Below are positions 1 to 4,925 of a stretch of 5,173 nucleotides of DNA, one piece after another. Location of the stretch: assembly GCA_002391555.1 (NCBI GenBank), contig DGFG01000161.1, positions 5,344-10,516 on the forward strand, in the 5' to 3' direction. The notes under the pieces are model-generated. The model was not told the DNA's origin and did not search any database. It saw nothing but the letters and a program-made list of their open reading frames with translations. The stretch comes from Firmicutes bacterium UBA3906 (GTDB lineage Bacteria; Bacillota; Clostridia; Caldicoprobacterales; DTU083). Positions within the stretch are counted from its first letter, which is position 1; each line of letters starts with the position of its first letter. The position numbers and the translations under genes are program-made.

Positions 1-383
1 TAGGAAATTTATTCATTGAAAAAATTTGAAAAAACCTTACATGGATAAGGATGGCTATAAGAGTATAGACAAAGTTAAGTTATAGCAAAGGCCACAGGTA
101 AAGGGCAAAACTATAGGCAACAAATATAAATAAGTAAGCCAAAGTCAAAAATCAAGGTAAGAGCCAAAGTTATCTAGTCAAAGTATAGGCAATAAATAAG
201 CAAGTGAAAGTCTAAATTTAGGCAAGGACAAGTACAAAAATAAGACAAATCAGTAGACTGACCTTTAGGACTTATTGCAAAGGAAAGACTAATAAAAAAA
301 GGAATTGGTAAGTAAAAGGGAGCAAAACAGACTATGGTACAGATAAAGCCATATTATTTTAAAAAAACGGCCCATTTAAGGCC
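1..383. other. A-rich intergenic region with short degenerate repeats, no gene seen
   Basis: No convincing coding region was found on either strand; stop codons are frequent in all frames. The + strand is strongly A-biased: by hand count positions 61-240 contain 88 A and only 33 T. Short words recur in imperfect form: TATAGRCAA-like at 64-72, 81-88 (one base shorter), 112-120 and 184-192, and CAAAGT at 70-75, 140-145, 165-170 and 179-184. No T-box, lysine or SAM riboswitch signature was recognised. A 5-bp hairpin (35-50) reads as CCTTA/TAAGG followed by six T on the - strand, but the stem is too weak to call a terminator. The role of the region is unknown. Confidence 0.6.
64..192. repeat. Degenerate short direct repeats (TATAGGCAA / CAAAGT words)
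   Basis: TATAGGCAA occurs exactly at 112-120 and 184-192, 72 nt apart. Related forms are TATAGACAA at 64-72 and TATAGCAA at 81-88. The two exact copies are each followed by similar A-rich sequence (AACAAATATAAATAAGTAAG versus AATAAATAAGCAAGTG), so a longer imperfect duplication is possible. The word CAAAGT recurs between them. Strong A bias raises the chance of coincidental word matches, so confidence that this is a true repeat family is low. Confidence 0.35.
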
Positions 384-412
384 TTGTAAGTGGTCAATTA
401 CCGTGGTAAAAT
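384..412 (+). promoter_or_regulatory. Probable sigma-A promoter of the thrR-hom-lysC operon
   Basis: A -35 element TTGTAA (384-389) is separated by 17 nt from a -10 element TAAAAT (407-412). Each matches its consensus at five of six positions, with ideal spacing. Transcription would begin near 419-420, giving a leader of about 47 nt before the GTG start at 467. An ATG at 431 would lie only about 12 nt from the 5' end and has no ribosome binding site. The assignment is by inspection only. Confidence 0.65.
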
Positions 413-413
413 T
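390..413. promoter_or_regulatory. Candidate operator: repeats overlapping the operon promoter
   Basis: The spacer and -10 region contain a 5-bp dyad TTACC-GT-GGTAA (398-409) and an imperfect direct repeat GTGGTCAATT (390-399) / GTGGTAAAATT (403-413), 13 nt apart. A protein bound here would cover the -10 element. The first gene of the operon encodes an HTH-ACT protein, so autoregulation is a reasonable inference. No known binding consensus was matched, and the dyad is short. Confidence 0.35.
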
Positions 414-450
414 CCATCATACAGATACAAATGTCTATGTGTCAAACACA

Positions 451-457
451 AAAGGGG
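451..457 (+). promoter_or_regulatory. Ribosome binding site that selects the GTG start at 467
   Basis: AAAGGGG lies 9 nt upstream of GTG 467. The earlier in-frame ATG codons at 431 and 437 have no purine-rich site before them. A small hairpin, TGTGT-CAA-ACACA (438-450), sits directly upstream of the site. Confidence 0.6.
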
Positions 458-466
458 TTTATCACA

Positions 467-910
467 GTGACTAAGGAAAATGTATTTTATATTGTAAACC
501 GTGAGGTACTGCCTGGGGTATTCCATAATGTTATGAAGGCTAAAAAGCTTTTAGCAACTGGGGAGGCAGGGACAGTAAATGAGGCTGTCAAAAAGGTTGG
601 TATAAGCCGAAGTGCCTTTTACAAGTATAGGGATTCAGTGTTTTCCTTTTCAGAGGCAAACCGGGGGAAAATCATAACCCTTTCCCTTACCCTCTTGGAT
701 TTACCGGGTCTTTTATCTAATATTTTAAACGAGATAGCCCTTCACAAGGGCAATATACTTACCATAAACCAAAATATCCCTATACACGGGGTAGCCAACG
801 TAACTATTTCTGTTGATACAAGGCAGATGGAGTATGACCAGGAGAGATTAATCCGAGACCTAAATGAAATAAAGGGCGTACAAAGGATCGAAGTAATAGG
901 ACAGGAATGA
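467..910 (+). CDS. thrR: HTH-ACT domain regulator, ThrR/PheB family
   Basis: Small cytoplasmic regulator resembling Bacillus subtilis ThrR (formerly PheB), which controls threonine biosynthesis genes. From the GTG start the protein is 147 residues, the same length as I recall for the B. subtilis protein. The N-terminus (TKENVFYIVNREVLP) fits the family. Residues about 36-57 form a helix-turn-helix (TVNEAVKKVGISRSAFYKYRD). Residues about 70-145 form an ACT domain with the ligand-turn motif DLPG at 78-81 and the family pattern NQNIPIHGVANVTIS. It is first in an operon and 19 nt ahead of hom, which supports control of hom and lysC. The older name PheB reflects an earlier link to chorismate mutase, but nothing here suggests an aromatic pathway. 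A longer form from ATG 431 (159 residues) is possible but lacks a ribosome binding site. The effector (threonine) is inferred from the family, not visible. Confidence 0.85.
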   Translation: MTKENVFYIVNREVLPGVFHNVMKAKKLLATGEAGTVNEAVKKVGISRSAFYKYRDSVFSFSEANRGKIITLSLTLLDLPGLLSNILNEIALHKGNILTINQNIPIHGVANVTISVDTRQMEYDQERLIRDLNEIKGVQRIEVIGQE

Positions 911-929
911 CTTTCAGGAGGATATAGCA

Positions 930-2177
930 ATGGTTTTTGTAGGAGTCTTAGGACATGGAGTAGTAGGGTCAGGTGTTGTGGAAGTCCTGCTTAAAAATAA
1001 AGAAAGCATAGGGAAAAGAGCAGGCAAGGAAGTGCTTGTAAAAAGGATTCTTGACTTAAGAGATTTTCCCAATCTAGCCTATAGTGGTTTATTTACAAAG
1101 AATGCAGATGACATATTAAATGATCCTGAGATAAGCATAGTAGTAGAGGTTATGGGGGGCATAGAGCCAGCCTATGAGTTTACAAAACGTGCCTTGGAGG
1201 CTGGCAAGTTTGTTGTAACCTCCAACAAGGAGCTTGTGGCCGAGCATGGGGCTGAGCTAGTCAGTCTTGCCCATAAAAACCAGGTAGACTATCTTTTTGA
1301 AGCCAGTGTCGGTGGCGGTATACCTATTATTAGGCCCTTAAAGCAGTGTCTGGCTGGTAATAATATAAGCGAAATTACAGGCATCTTAAATGGAACAACA
1401 AACTATATACTTTCAGAGATGAAAAACAAGGGCAAGGACTTTGACCAGGCCCTATCAGATGCCCAAGCAAATGGCTATGCTGAAAGGGATCCTTCCTCTG
1501 ATATTGATGGCATAGATGCACAAAGAAAGATTGCAATTCTTTGCTCGGTTGCCTTTGAACAGCAGGTCTCATCAAAGGAAATAAAGACCCAGGGAATCTC
1601 TAGCATCTCAAAAGAGGATATGGCATATGCAAAAGAACTAGGCTATGTCATAAAGCTTATTGCTCAGGCCCAAAGGTCAGAAGAGGGCATATCAGCCATG
1701 GTAAGTCCCATGCTTTTGCCTGAGACTCATCCCTTGGCAGATGTAGAAGATGTATTTAACGCTATTTTAGTCAAGGGCGATGCCATAGGAGATGTTATGT
1801 TCTATGGTAGAGGTGCAGGAAAGCTACCTACTGCCAGTGCAGTTGTAGGTGACATTATAGAGGCAGCAAAGCATCCAAAAAACTCTAGTGAAACAATCGT
1901 TGACAATGAAGCCTGTGCAACCCTATTAGATACTGGTAACCTACTTTACAAGTACTATATTAGGCTAAAGACAAAAGACCAGGCTGCCTTAAAAAATGAG
2001 ATAAGTCAGCATATGCCTAGCCTTGACCTTTATATATCCAGGGACAGGAGCCTATCTGACCAGTTAGTAGTTATAACCGGTCCTATAACAGAGGCAGACC
2101 TAGAAAAAATAGAAGATAGGCTTAAAAAATTAAATTCTGTAGTTGACATTCTAAACCTTATAAGAATATCCTTATAA
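930..2177 (+). CDS. hom: Homoserine dehydrogenase
   Basis: Reduces aspartate-4-semialdehyde to homoserine with NAD(P)H, the branch point toward threonine and methionine. The protein has 415 residues, slightly shorter than many bacterial Hom proteins (about 430). The N-terminal Rossmann fold carries GHGVVGSG (8-15). TSNKELVAEHG holds the conserved Lys100, and GILNGTTNYIL is at 151-161. The substrate/catalytic block GYAERDPSSDIDGIDAQRK supplies Glu185, Asp196 and Lys200; the Lys100/Lys200 pair corresponds to the two conserved lysines of other bacterial enzymes. FYGRGAGKLPTASAV (291-305) is also typical. The C-terminal segment (about 340-415) looks like an ACT domain, but its turn reads DQAAL instead of D-x-PGVL, so threonine feedback may be altered. 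AGGAGG (916-921) lies 8 nt before the ATG. It sits between the regulator and lysC in one operon. Confidence 0.95.
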   Translation: MVFVGVLGHGVVGSGVVEVLLKNKESIGKRAGKEVLVKRILDLRDFPNLAYSGLFTKNADDILNDPEISIVVEVMGGIEPAYEFTKRALEAGKFVVTSNKELVAEHGAELVSLAHKNQVDYLFEASVGGGIPIIRPLKQCLAGNNISEITGILNGTTNYILSEMKNKGKDFDQALSDAQANGYAERDPSSDIDGIDAQRKIAILCSVAFEQQVSSKEIKTQGISSISKEDMAYAKELGYVIKLIAQAQRSEEGISAMVSPMLLPETHPLADVEDVFNAILVKGDAIGDVMFYGRGAGKLPTASAVVGDIIEAAKHPKNSSETIVDNEACATLLDTGNLLYKYYIRLKTKDQAALKNEISQHMPSLDLYISRDRSLSDQLVVITGPITEADLEKIEDRLKKLNSVVDILNLIRISL

Positions 2178-2195
2178 AAGGTCTAAACTAGATTT

Positions 2196-2201
2196 GGAGG
2201 G
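2196..2201 (+). promoter_or_regulatory. Ribosome binding site for the TTG start of lysC
   Basis: GGAGGG begins 14 nt upstream of TTG 2210, leaving a standard gap of about 8-9 nt. It supports TTG over the in-frame GTG at 2222. The resulting N-terminus MGLVVQKYGG closely matches the known aspartokinase II start MGLIVQKFGG. Confidence 0.7.
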
Positions 2202-2209
2202 AAAACATT

Positions 2210-3424
2210 TTGGGGTTAGTAGTGCAAAAGTATGGCGGTAGCTCTATAGCAGATGCCGCAAGTATGATGAAGGTAGCAAAAAGGATAGGAGAAAGACAAA
2301 AAGGCGGAGACCAACTTGTAGTAGTCCTATCTGCACAGGGAGATACAACAGACAAGCTAATTGCCAAGGCCAAGGAAATAAACGATAACCCATCAAAGAG
2401 GGAGCTAGACAGGCTCCTGTCAACGGGAGAGCAAATTTCTATAGCTCTTATGGCTATGGCCTTAGAAAGCCTAGGCTATAAAGCTGTTTCCCTTACGGCT
2501 AGGCAGGTAGATATTAGGACAGATGCCAGCCACGGTAGTGCAAGGATAGAAAGTATATGTGTTGATAGGATAGAAGAGGAGCTAAAGCAAGGCAAGATTG
2601 TTATTGTAGCAGGCTTTCAGGGTATAGATCAGAAGGAGGATGTGACTACCCTAGGTAGGGGTGGTTCAGATACCTCAGCAGTTGCCCTTGCAGCAGCCTT
2701 AAAGGCTGACTATTGCGAGATATATACTGATGTAGATGGGGTCTATACAGCAGACCCAAGGATAGTCAAGAACGCAAGAAAGCTAGACGAGGTAACCTAT
2801 GCCGAGATGCTTGAGCTGGCTAGTTTAGGTGCCAAGGTATTAATGAATAGGTCAGTTGAGCTTGCGGACAACTACAAGGTAAGGCTAGTTGTTAGGTCTA
2901 GCAAAAACAATAACGAGGGTACTATGATAAAGGAGTCAACAGGTATGGAGAAAACAGTTATAAAGGGTGTTACCTATGATAAGGATGTAGCTAGGATAAC
3001 GGTTATTGGGGTTAGGGATATTCCAGGCATAGCCCACAAGATATTTAAATATCTAGCTGACGCTAATATAAATGTTGATGTTATAGTTCAAAGCAGTGGT
3101 ATGGATGATACAAAGGATATTTCTTTTACAGTCCAAAGGTCCCAGCTATCAGATTCTATCAAGGTTATAAACGATAACCTAGATTCTATTGGGGCCAAAA
3201 CTGTAAGCTTTTCAAGTGATGTAGCCAAGGTTTCCATCGTAGGTGCGGGCATGGTAAACCATCCAGGTGTAGCCGCCACTATGTTTGAGGCATTAGCCCA
3301 GGCAGGAATTAATATAAAAATGATTTCTACATCTGAAATAAAGGTGTCTTGTATTATTGCCGATGACAAAGTGGAAAAGGCAGTACAGGTAGTCCATGAC
3401 AAGTTTAAGCTAGGAGAAAAGTAA
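2210..3424 (+). CDS. lysC: Aspartate kinase, lysine-type with two C-terminal ACT domains
   Basis: Phosphorylates aspartate to 4-aspartyl phosphate, the committed entry to lysine, threonine and methionine synthesis (and diaminopimelate for the cell wall). The protein has 404 residues, the length of the alpha subunit of alpha2-beta2 aspartokinases (B. subtilis LysC 408). The amino-acid kinase domain (1 to about 235) shows KYGGSS (7-12), SAQGDTTD (41-48), STGEQIS (71-77), LGRGGSDTSA (148-157) for the ATP/phosphate site, and YTDVDGVYTADPR (172-184). ACT1 (about 262-335) has the turn RDIPG, and ACT2 (about 338-404) has NHPGVAATM and IKMISTSEIKVS. It starts with TTG and lies 32 nt after hom. An internal start at Met246 probably yields a separate beta subunit. 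The two-ACT architecture with that internal start favours a lysine- or lysine-plus-threonine-regulated type over the monofunctional ThrD type; the exact effector cannot be read from sequence. Confidence 0.95.
   Translation: MGLVVQKYGGSSIADAASMMKVAKRIGERQKGGDQLVVVLSAQGDTTDKLIAKAKEINDNPSKRELDRLLSTGEQISIALMAMALESLGYKAVSLTARQVDIRTDASHGSARIESICVDRIEEELKQGKIVIVAGFQGIDQKEDVTTLGRGGSDTSAVALAAALKADYCEIYTDVDGVYTADPRIVKNARKLDEVTYAEMLELASLGAKVLMNRSVELADNYKVRLVVRSSKNNNEGTMIKESTGMEKTVIKGVTYDKDVARITVIGVRDIPGIAHKIFKYLADANINVDVIVQSSGMDDTKDISFTVQRSQLSDSIKVINDNLDSIGAKTVSFSSDVAKVSIVGAGMVNHPGVAATMFEALAQAGINIKMISTSEIKVSCIIADDKVEKAVQVVHDKFKLGEK
2929..2935 (+). promoter_or_regulatory. Internal ribosome binding site inside lysC
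   Basis: AAAGGAG sits within the coding sequence 9 nt before the in-frame ATG at 2945. This is as good as the sites in front of the annotated genes of this window and would direct translation of the beta subunit. Confidence 0.6.
2945..3424 (+). other. In-frame internal translation product: predicted aspartate kinase beta subunit
   Basis: Translation from ATG 2945 (codon 246 of lysC) would give a 159-residue protein consisting only of the two ACT domains. The B. subtilis aspartokinase II beta subunit is made the same way, from an internal start at about the same codon (about 163 residues). The start follows the kinase domain and a short linker (KNNNEGTMIKESTG), so it falls exactly at a domain boundary. 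The internal Shine-Dalgarno supports real use. Other in-frame Met codons nearby (for example codon 239) lack such a site. Confidence 0.6.
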
Positions 3425-3571
3425 GCAGGTATATTTGTTTAAGTATATAAGCTAAAACTTTTTACTTTTAGGATTTACGCTTAAAGACTCGTGCTAAAAT
3501 ACTTGAGCTTTAATATAATAGCTAGAATAGAAAACTTGATACTCATATAGTAGTATATATTAGGAAAAAAG

Positions 3572-3602
3572 GTACCCAGGCCAATATAGGCTTGGGTACT
3601 TT
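3572..3602 (+). terminator. Rho-independent terminator after lysC
   Basis: An 11-bp stem, GTACCCAGGCC (3572-3582) / GGCTTGGGTAC (3589-3599), has one G-U pair and a 6-nt loop AATATA. It is followed by a short T run (TTTGCTT) and preceded by AAAAAA. The U-tract is modest, but the stem is GC-rich against a very AT-rich background. It ends the thrR-hom-lysC transcript and separates it from perR. The A-run before the stem would provide a T-run on the other strand, so it may work in both directions. Confidence 0.75.
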
Positions 3603-3694
3603 GCTTATAGGTCGGATATATTATATGCTGCCTAGATATTTTGCTCACTGCCTGGTCATGTCTATATAAAAGTATAAAAATATATAATAAAAGC

Positions 3695-3722
3695 TTGATT
3701 TATATGGGATTTACTATATAAT
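3695..3722 (+). promoter_or_regulatory. perR operon promoter
   Basis: TTGATT (3695-3700) and a perfect TATAAT (3717-3722) are separated by 16 nt. The predicted start point, near 3729, falls inside the PerR box, so bound PerR would block initiation. Confidence 0.7.
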
Positions 3723-3725
3723 ATA

Positions 3726-3742
3726 TTTGTAATCATTACAAA
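3726..3742. promoter_or_regulatory. PerR box (predicted autoregulatory operator)
   Basis: TTTGTAATCATTACAAA is a perfect 8-1-8 inverted repeat. Its core TTGTAATCATTACAA differs from the B. subtilis PerR consensus TTATAATNATTATAA only by one symmetric pair of changes. It lies immediately downstream of the -10 element and 45 nt before the gene for a PerR-type protein. It is the only such dyad I saw in the window. A Fur box reading is less likely because the neighbouring regulator has PerR-specific residues. Confidence 0.8.
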
Positions 3743-3787
3743 GTTAAAATCAATACAATAATAAAATTTTAATGGAGCAGGATAAGG

Positions 3788-4207
3788 ATGCTACTTACTT
3801 ATGATCAGATACTTGAACAACTAAAGGAAAAGGGTATTAACCTTTCATATCAAAGGCTCAAGGTTCTAGATTTTCTGTATAAAAATCAAATTCATCCAAC
3901 TGTCGAGCAGATATACTTAGGTCTTGTTAAGCAAATACCAACCCTATCAAAGACAACTATATATAACACATTAAAAATACTTATAAATGCCGGTTTAGTC
4001 AGGGAAATCCCTTTTAAGGGAAGGGAAAGCTGCTATGATATAAACCTTGATCCCCATGGCCATTTTTGCTGTGACAGCTGTAATCAGATATATGACTTTC
4101 AAATAGATGTAAACCTAATCAAGAGCAAGGATTTAGAGGACTTTAAAATAAGGGATAGGGATGTATATTTTAAGGGTGTCTGTTCTAGATGCCTTTCTAA
4201 AATATAA
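3788..4207 (+). CDS. perR: Peroxide-responsive repressor PerR (Fur family)
   Basis: Metal-dependent DNA-binding repressor that senses hydrogen peroxide by iron-catalysed oxidation of histidine ligands, then releases its operators. The protein has 139 residues (B. subtilis PerR 145). The winged helix spans about 15-80, with the recognition segment TLSKTTIYNTLKIL near 52-65. All five regulatory-metal ligands of B. subtilis PerR are present, each shifted by one: His36, Asp84, His90, His92 and Asp103. Asp103 is the position where Fur has Glu, which favours PerR. The structural zinc site is complete: Cys95-x2-Cys98 and Cys132-x2-Cys135. There is an extra Cys94 next to the zinc pair. GGAG (3774-3777) lies 10 nt before the ATG. 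A PerR box overlaps its promoter. It leads an apparent operon with rubredoxin and ferredoxin genes, as expected of an anaerobe's peroxide defence. Confidence 0.9.
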   Translation: MLLTYDQILEQLKEKGINLSYQRLKVLDFLYKNQIHPTVEQIYLGLVKQIPTLSKTTIYNTLKILINAGLVREIPFKGRESCYDINLDPHGHFCCDSCNQIYDFQIDVNLIKSKDLEDFKIRDRDVYFKGVCSRCLSKI

Positions 4208-4222
4208 ATATAAATATAAATG

Positions 4223-4229
4223 AAGGAGG
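4223..4229 (+). promoter_or_regulatory. Ribosome binding site for the TTG start of the rubredoxin gene
   Basis: A full AAGGAGG lies 9 nt ahead of TTG 4239. The start gives [10 protein letters not shown], a standard rubredoxin N-terminus. The short perR-rubredoxin gap just upstream also contains an AT-only tandem of ATAAAT units (about 4203-4220) and no terminator. Confidence 0.75.
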
Positions 4230-4238
4230 CTTGATAGA

Positions 4239-4925
4239 TTGGCTAAATATGTTTGCACTATTTGTGGCTTCGTTTATGACGAGGCAAAGGGTTACCCAGA
4301 GGCAGGCATAGCACCTGGCACAAAATGGGAAGATGTACCTGATGATTGGGAATGTCCCCTTTGTGGTGCTGTCAAATCGGATTTCGAGAGACAGGGTGAG
4401 CCAGTAGTAGCAAAGGTTATTAGCAAGGAGCCAAAGGTAGCCAGTCAGGTTCATTCAGATGACAGGCAGCTAAGCGCTTTAGAGACTAGTATTCTTTGTA
4501 GAAACTTAGCCCGCGGTTGTGAAAAGCAGTACAAAAAAGAAGAGGCAGCCTTGTTTACAGAGCTAGCTGACTACTTTGCTGCAAAGGCAGGACCTGCTTT
4601 AGAACCTAGCTTTGAGAAGCTCATAGCCCTAATTGACAAGGACTTAGAAGAGGGATTCCCCCTTGCAAACCAAGTAGCAAGGGCTGATGAGGACAGGGGG
4701 GCACTTAGGGCCTTGACCTGGAGTATAAAGGTTACCAAGATACTAAAGTCACTTCTAACCCGGTATGCAAAGCTAGGAGACAAGATGCTTGAAAACACTG
4801 GTGTATATGTCTGCACTATATGTGGTTTTATCTACATAGGGGATGACCTGCCAGAGGTATGCCCTGTATGCAAGGTACCAAATTGGAAGTTTGAACAGGT
4901 AAAGGAGGGTAATGCAATTGGCTGA
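4239..4925 (+). CDS. Rubredoxin / rubrerythrin-like / rubredoxin three-domain protein
   Basis: Predicted cytoplasmic redox protein of 228 residues. Domain 1 (1 to about 52) is a classical rubredoxin with Fe(SCys)4 ligands Cys6, Cys9, Cys39 and Cys42 and the motifs GIAPGTKW and [13 protein letters not shown] charged linker (about 53-75) follows. Domain 2 (about 76-185) is all-helical and resembles a rubrerythrin ferritin-like bundle ([12 protein letters not shown] then RGALRALTW), but it has no E-x2-H motif and no histidine, so the diiron site appears lost. Domain 3 (about 188-222) is the short rubredoxin type found at the C-terminus of rubrerythrins: Cys192, Cys195, Cys208 and Cys211. YVCTICGF occurs in both rubredoxin domains. 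Cys87 and Cys94 are additional. It lies 31 nt after perR without a terminator and overlaps the ferredoxin gene by 8 nt, so co-regulation by peroxide is likely. From memory, similar proteins labelled rubredoxin occur in other clostridia. Electron carriage is likely; the exact partner is unknown. Confidence 0.8.
   Translation: MAKYVCTICGFVYDEAKGYPEAGIAPGTKWEDVPDDWECPLCGAVKSDFERQGEPVVAKVISKEPKVASQVHSDDRQLSALETSILCRNLARGCEKQYKKEEAALFTELADYFAAKAGPALEPSFEKLIALIDKDLEEGFPLANQVARADEDRGALRALTWSIKVTKILKSLLTRYAKLGDKMLENTGVYVCTICGFIYIGDDLPEVCPVCKVPNWKFEQVKEGNAIG
4901..4908 (+). promoter_or_regulatory. Ribosome binding site for the ferredoxin gene, inside the rubredoxin gene
   Basis: AAAGGAGG lies 9 nt before TTG 4918 and within the last codons of the rubredoxin gene. 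It selects TTG over the later in-frame GTG at 4945 and suggests translational coupling. Confidence 0.75.

Larger units (their letters stand above)
3425..3787. other. 363-nt intergenic region between the lysC and perR operons
   Basis: No gene was seen. It contains, in order: about 147 nt of AT-rich 3' untranslated sequence, the hairpin terminator (3572-3602), about 90 nt without recognisable features, the perR promoter (3695-3722) and the PerR box (3726-3742). A TATAAT-like word at 3514-3519 has no matching -35. TTGATA at 3536-3541 has only a poor -10 partner. Neither is called as a promoter. Confidence 0.6.

Noticed and set aside
28..50. Minus-strand terminator-like hairpin (CCTTA/TAAGG followed by six T)
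   Set aside because: The stem is only 5 bp with two or three G-C pairs, and no minus-strand gene ends here.
366..384. GGCC-CATTTAA-GGCC hairpin just upstream of the first promoter
   Set aside because: Only 4 bp pair (371 region) and no T run follows; it could end an upstream transcript only weakly, so it is not called as a terminator.
431..466. N-terminal extension of the regulator from ATG 431
   Set aside because: It has no ribosome binding site, lies about 12 nt from the predicted transcript start, and its 12 residues do not resemble the family. GTG 467 has AAAGGGG upstream and gives the expected 147 residues.
300..466. T-box or amino-acid riboswitch ahead of the Thr/Lys operon
   Set aside because: No T-box sequence, specifier-stem or lysine riboswitch motif was recognised, and the predicted leader of about 47 nt is too short.
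3088..3402. Minus-strand open frame of 104 codons inside lysC
   Set aside because: It lies wholly opposite the conserved ACT domains of lysC, with no ribosome binding site or recognisable protein.
3503..3519. Promoter from TTGAGC and TATAAT in the lysC 3' region
   Set aside because: The two elements are only about 5 nt apart, and no other -35 lies at 16-18 nt from the TATAAT.
4203..4220. Tandem ATAAAT repeat between perR and the rubredoxin gene
   Set aside because: It has only about three AT-only units; most likely simple low-complexity leader sequence before the Shine-Dalgarno.
4197..4454. Minus-strand open frame of 85 codons across the perR-rubredoxin junction
   Set aside because: It is a shadow of the rubredoxin coding strand. 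Its hydrophobic-looking translation comes from AT-rich reverse complement, and it has no start signals.
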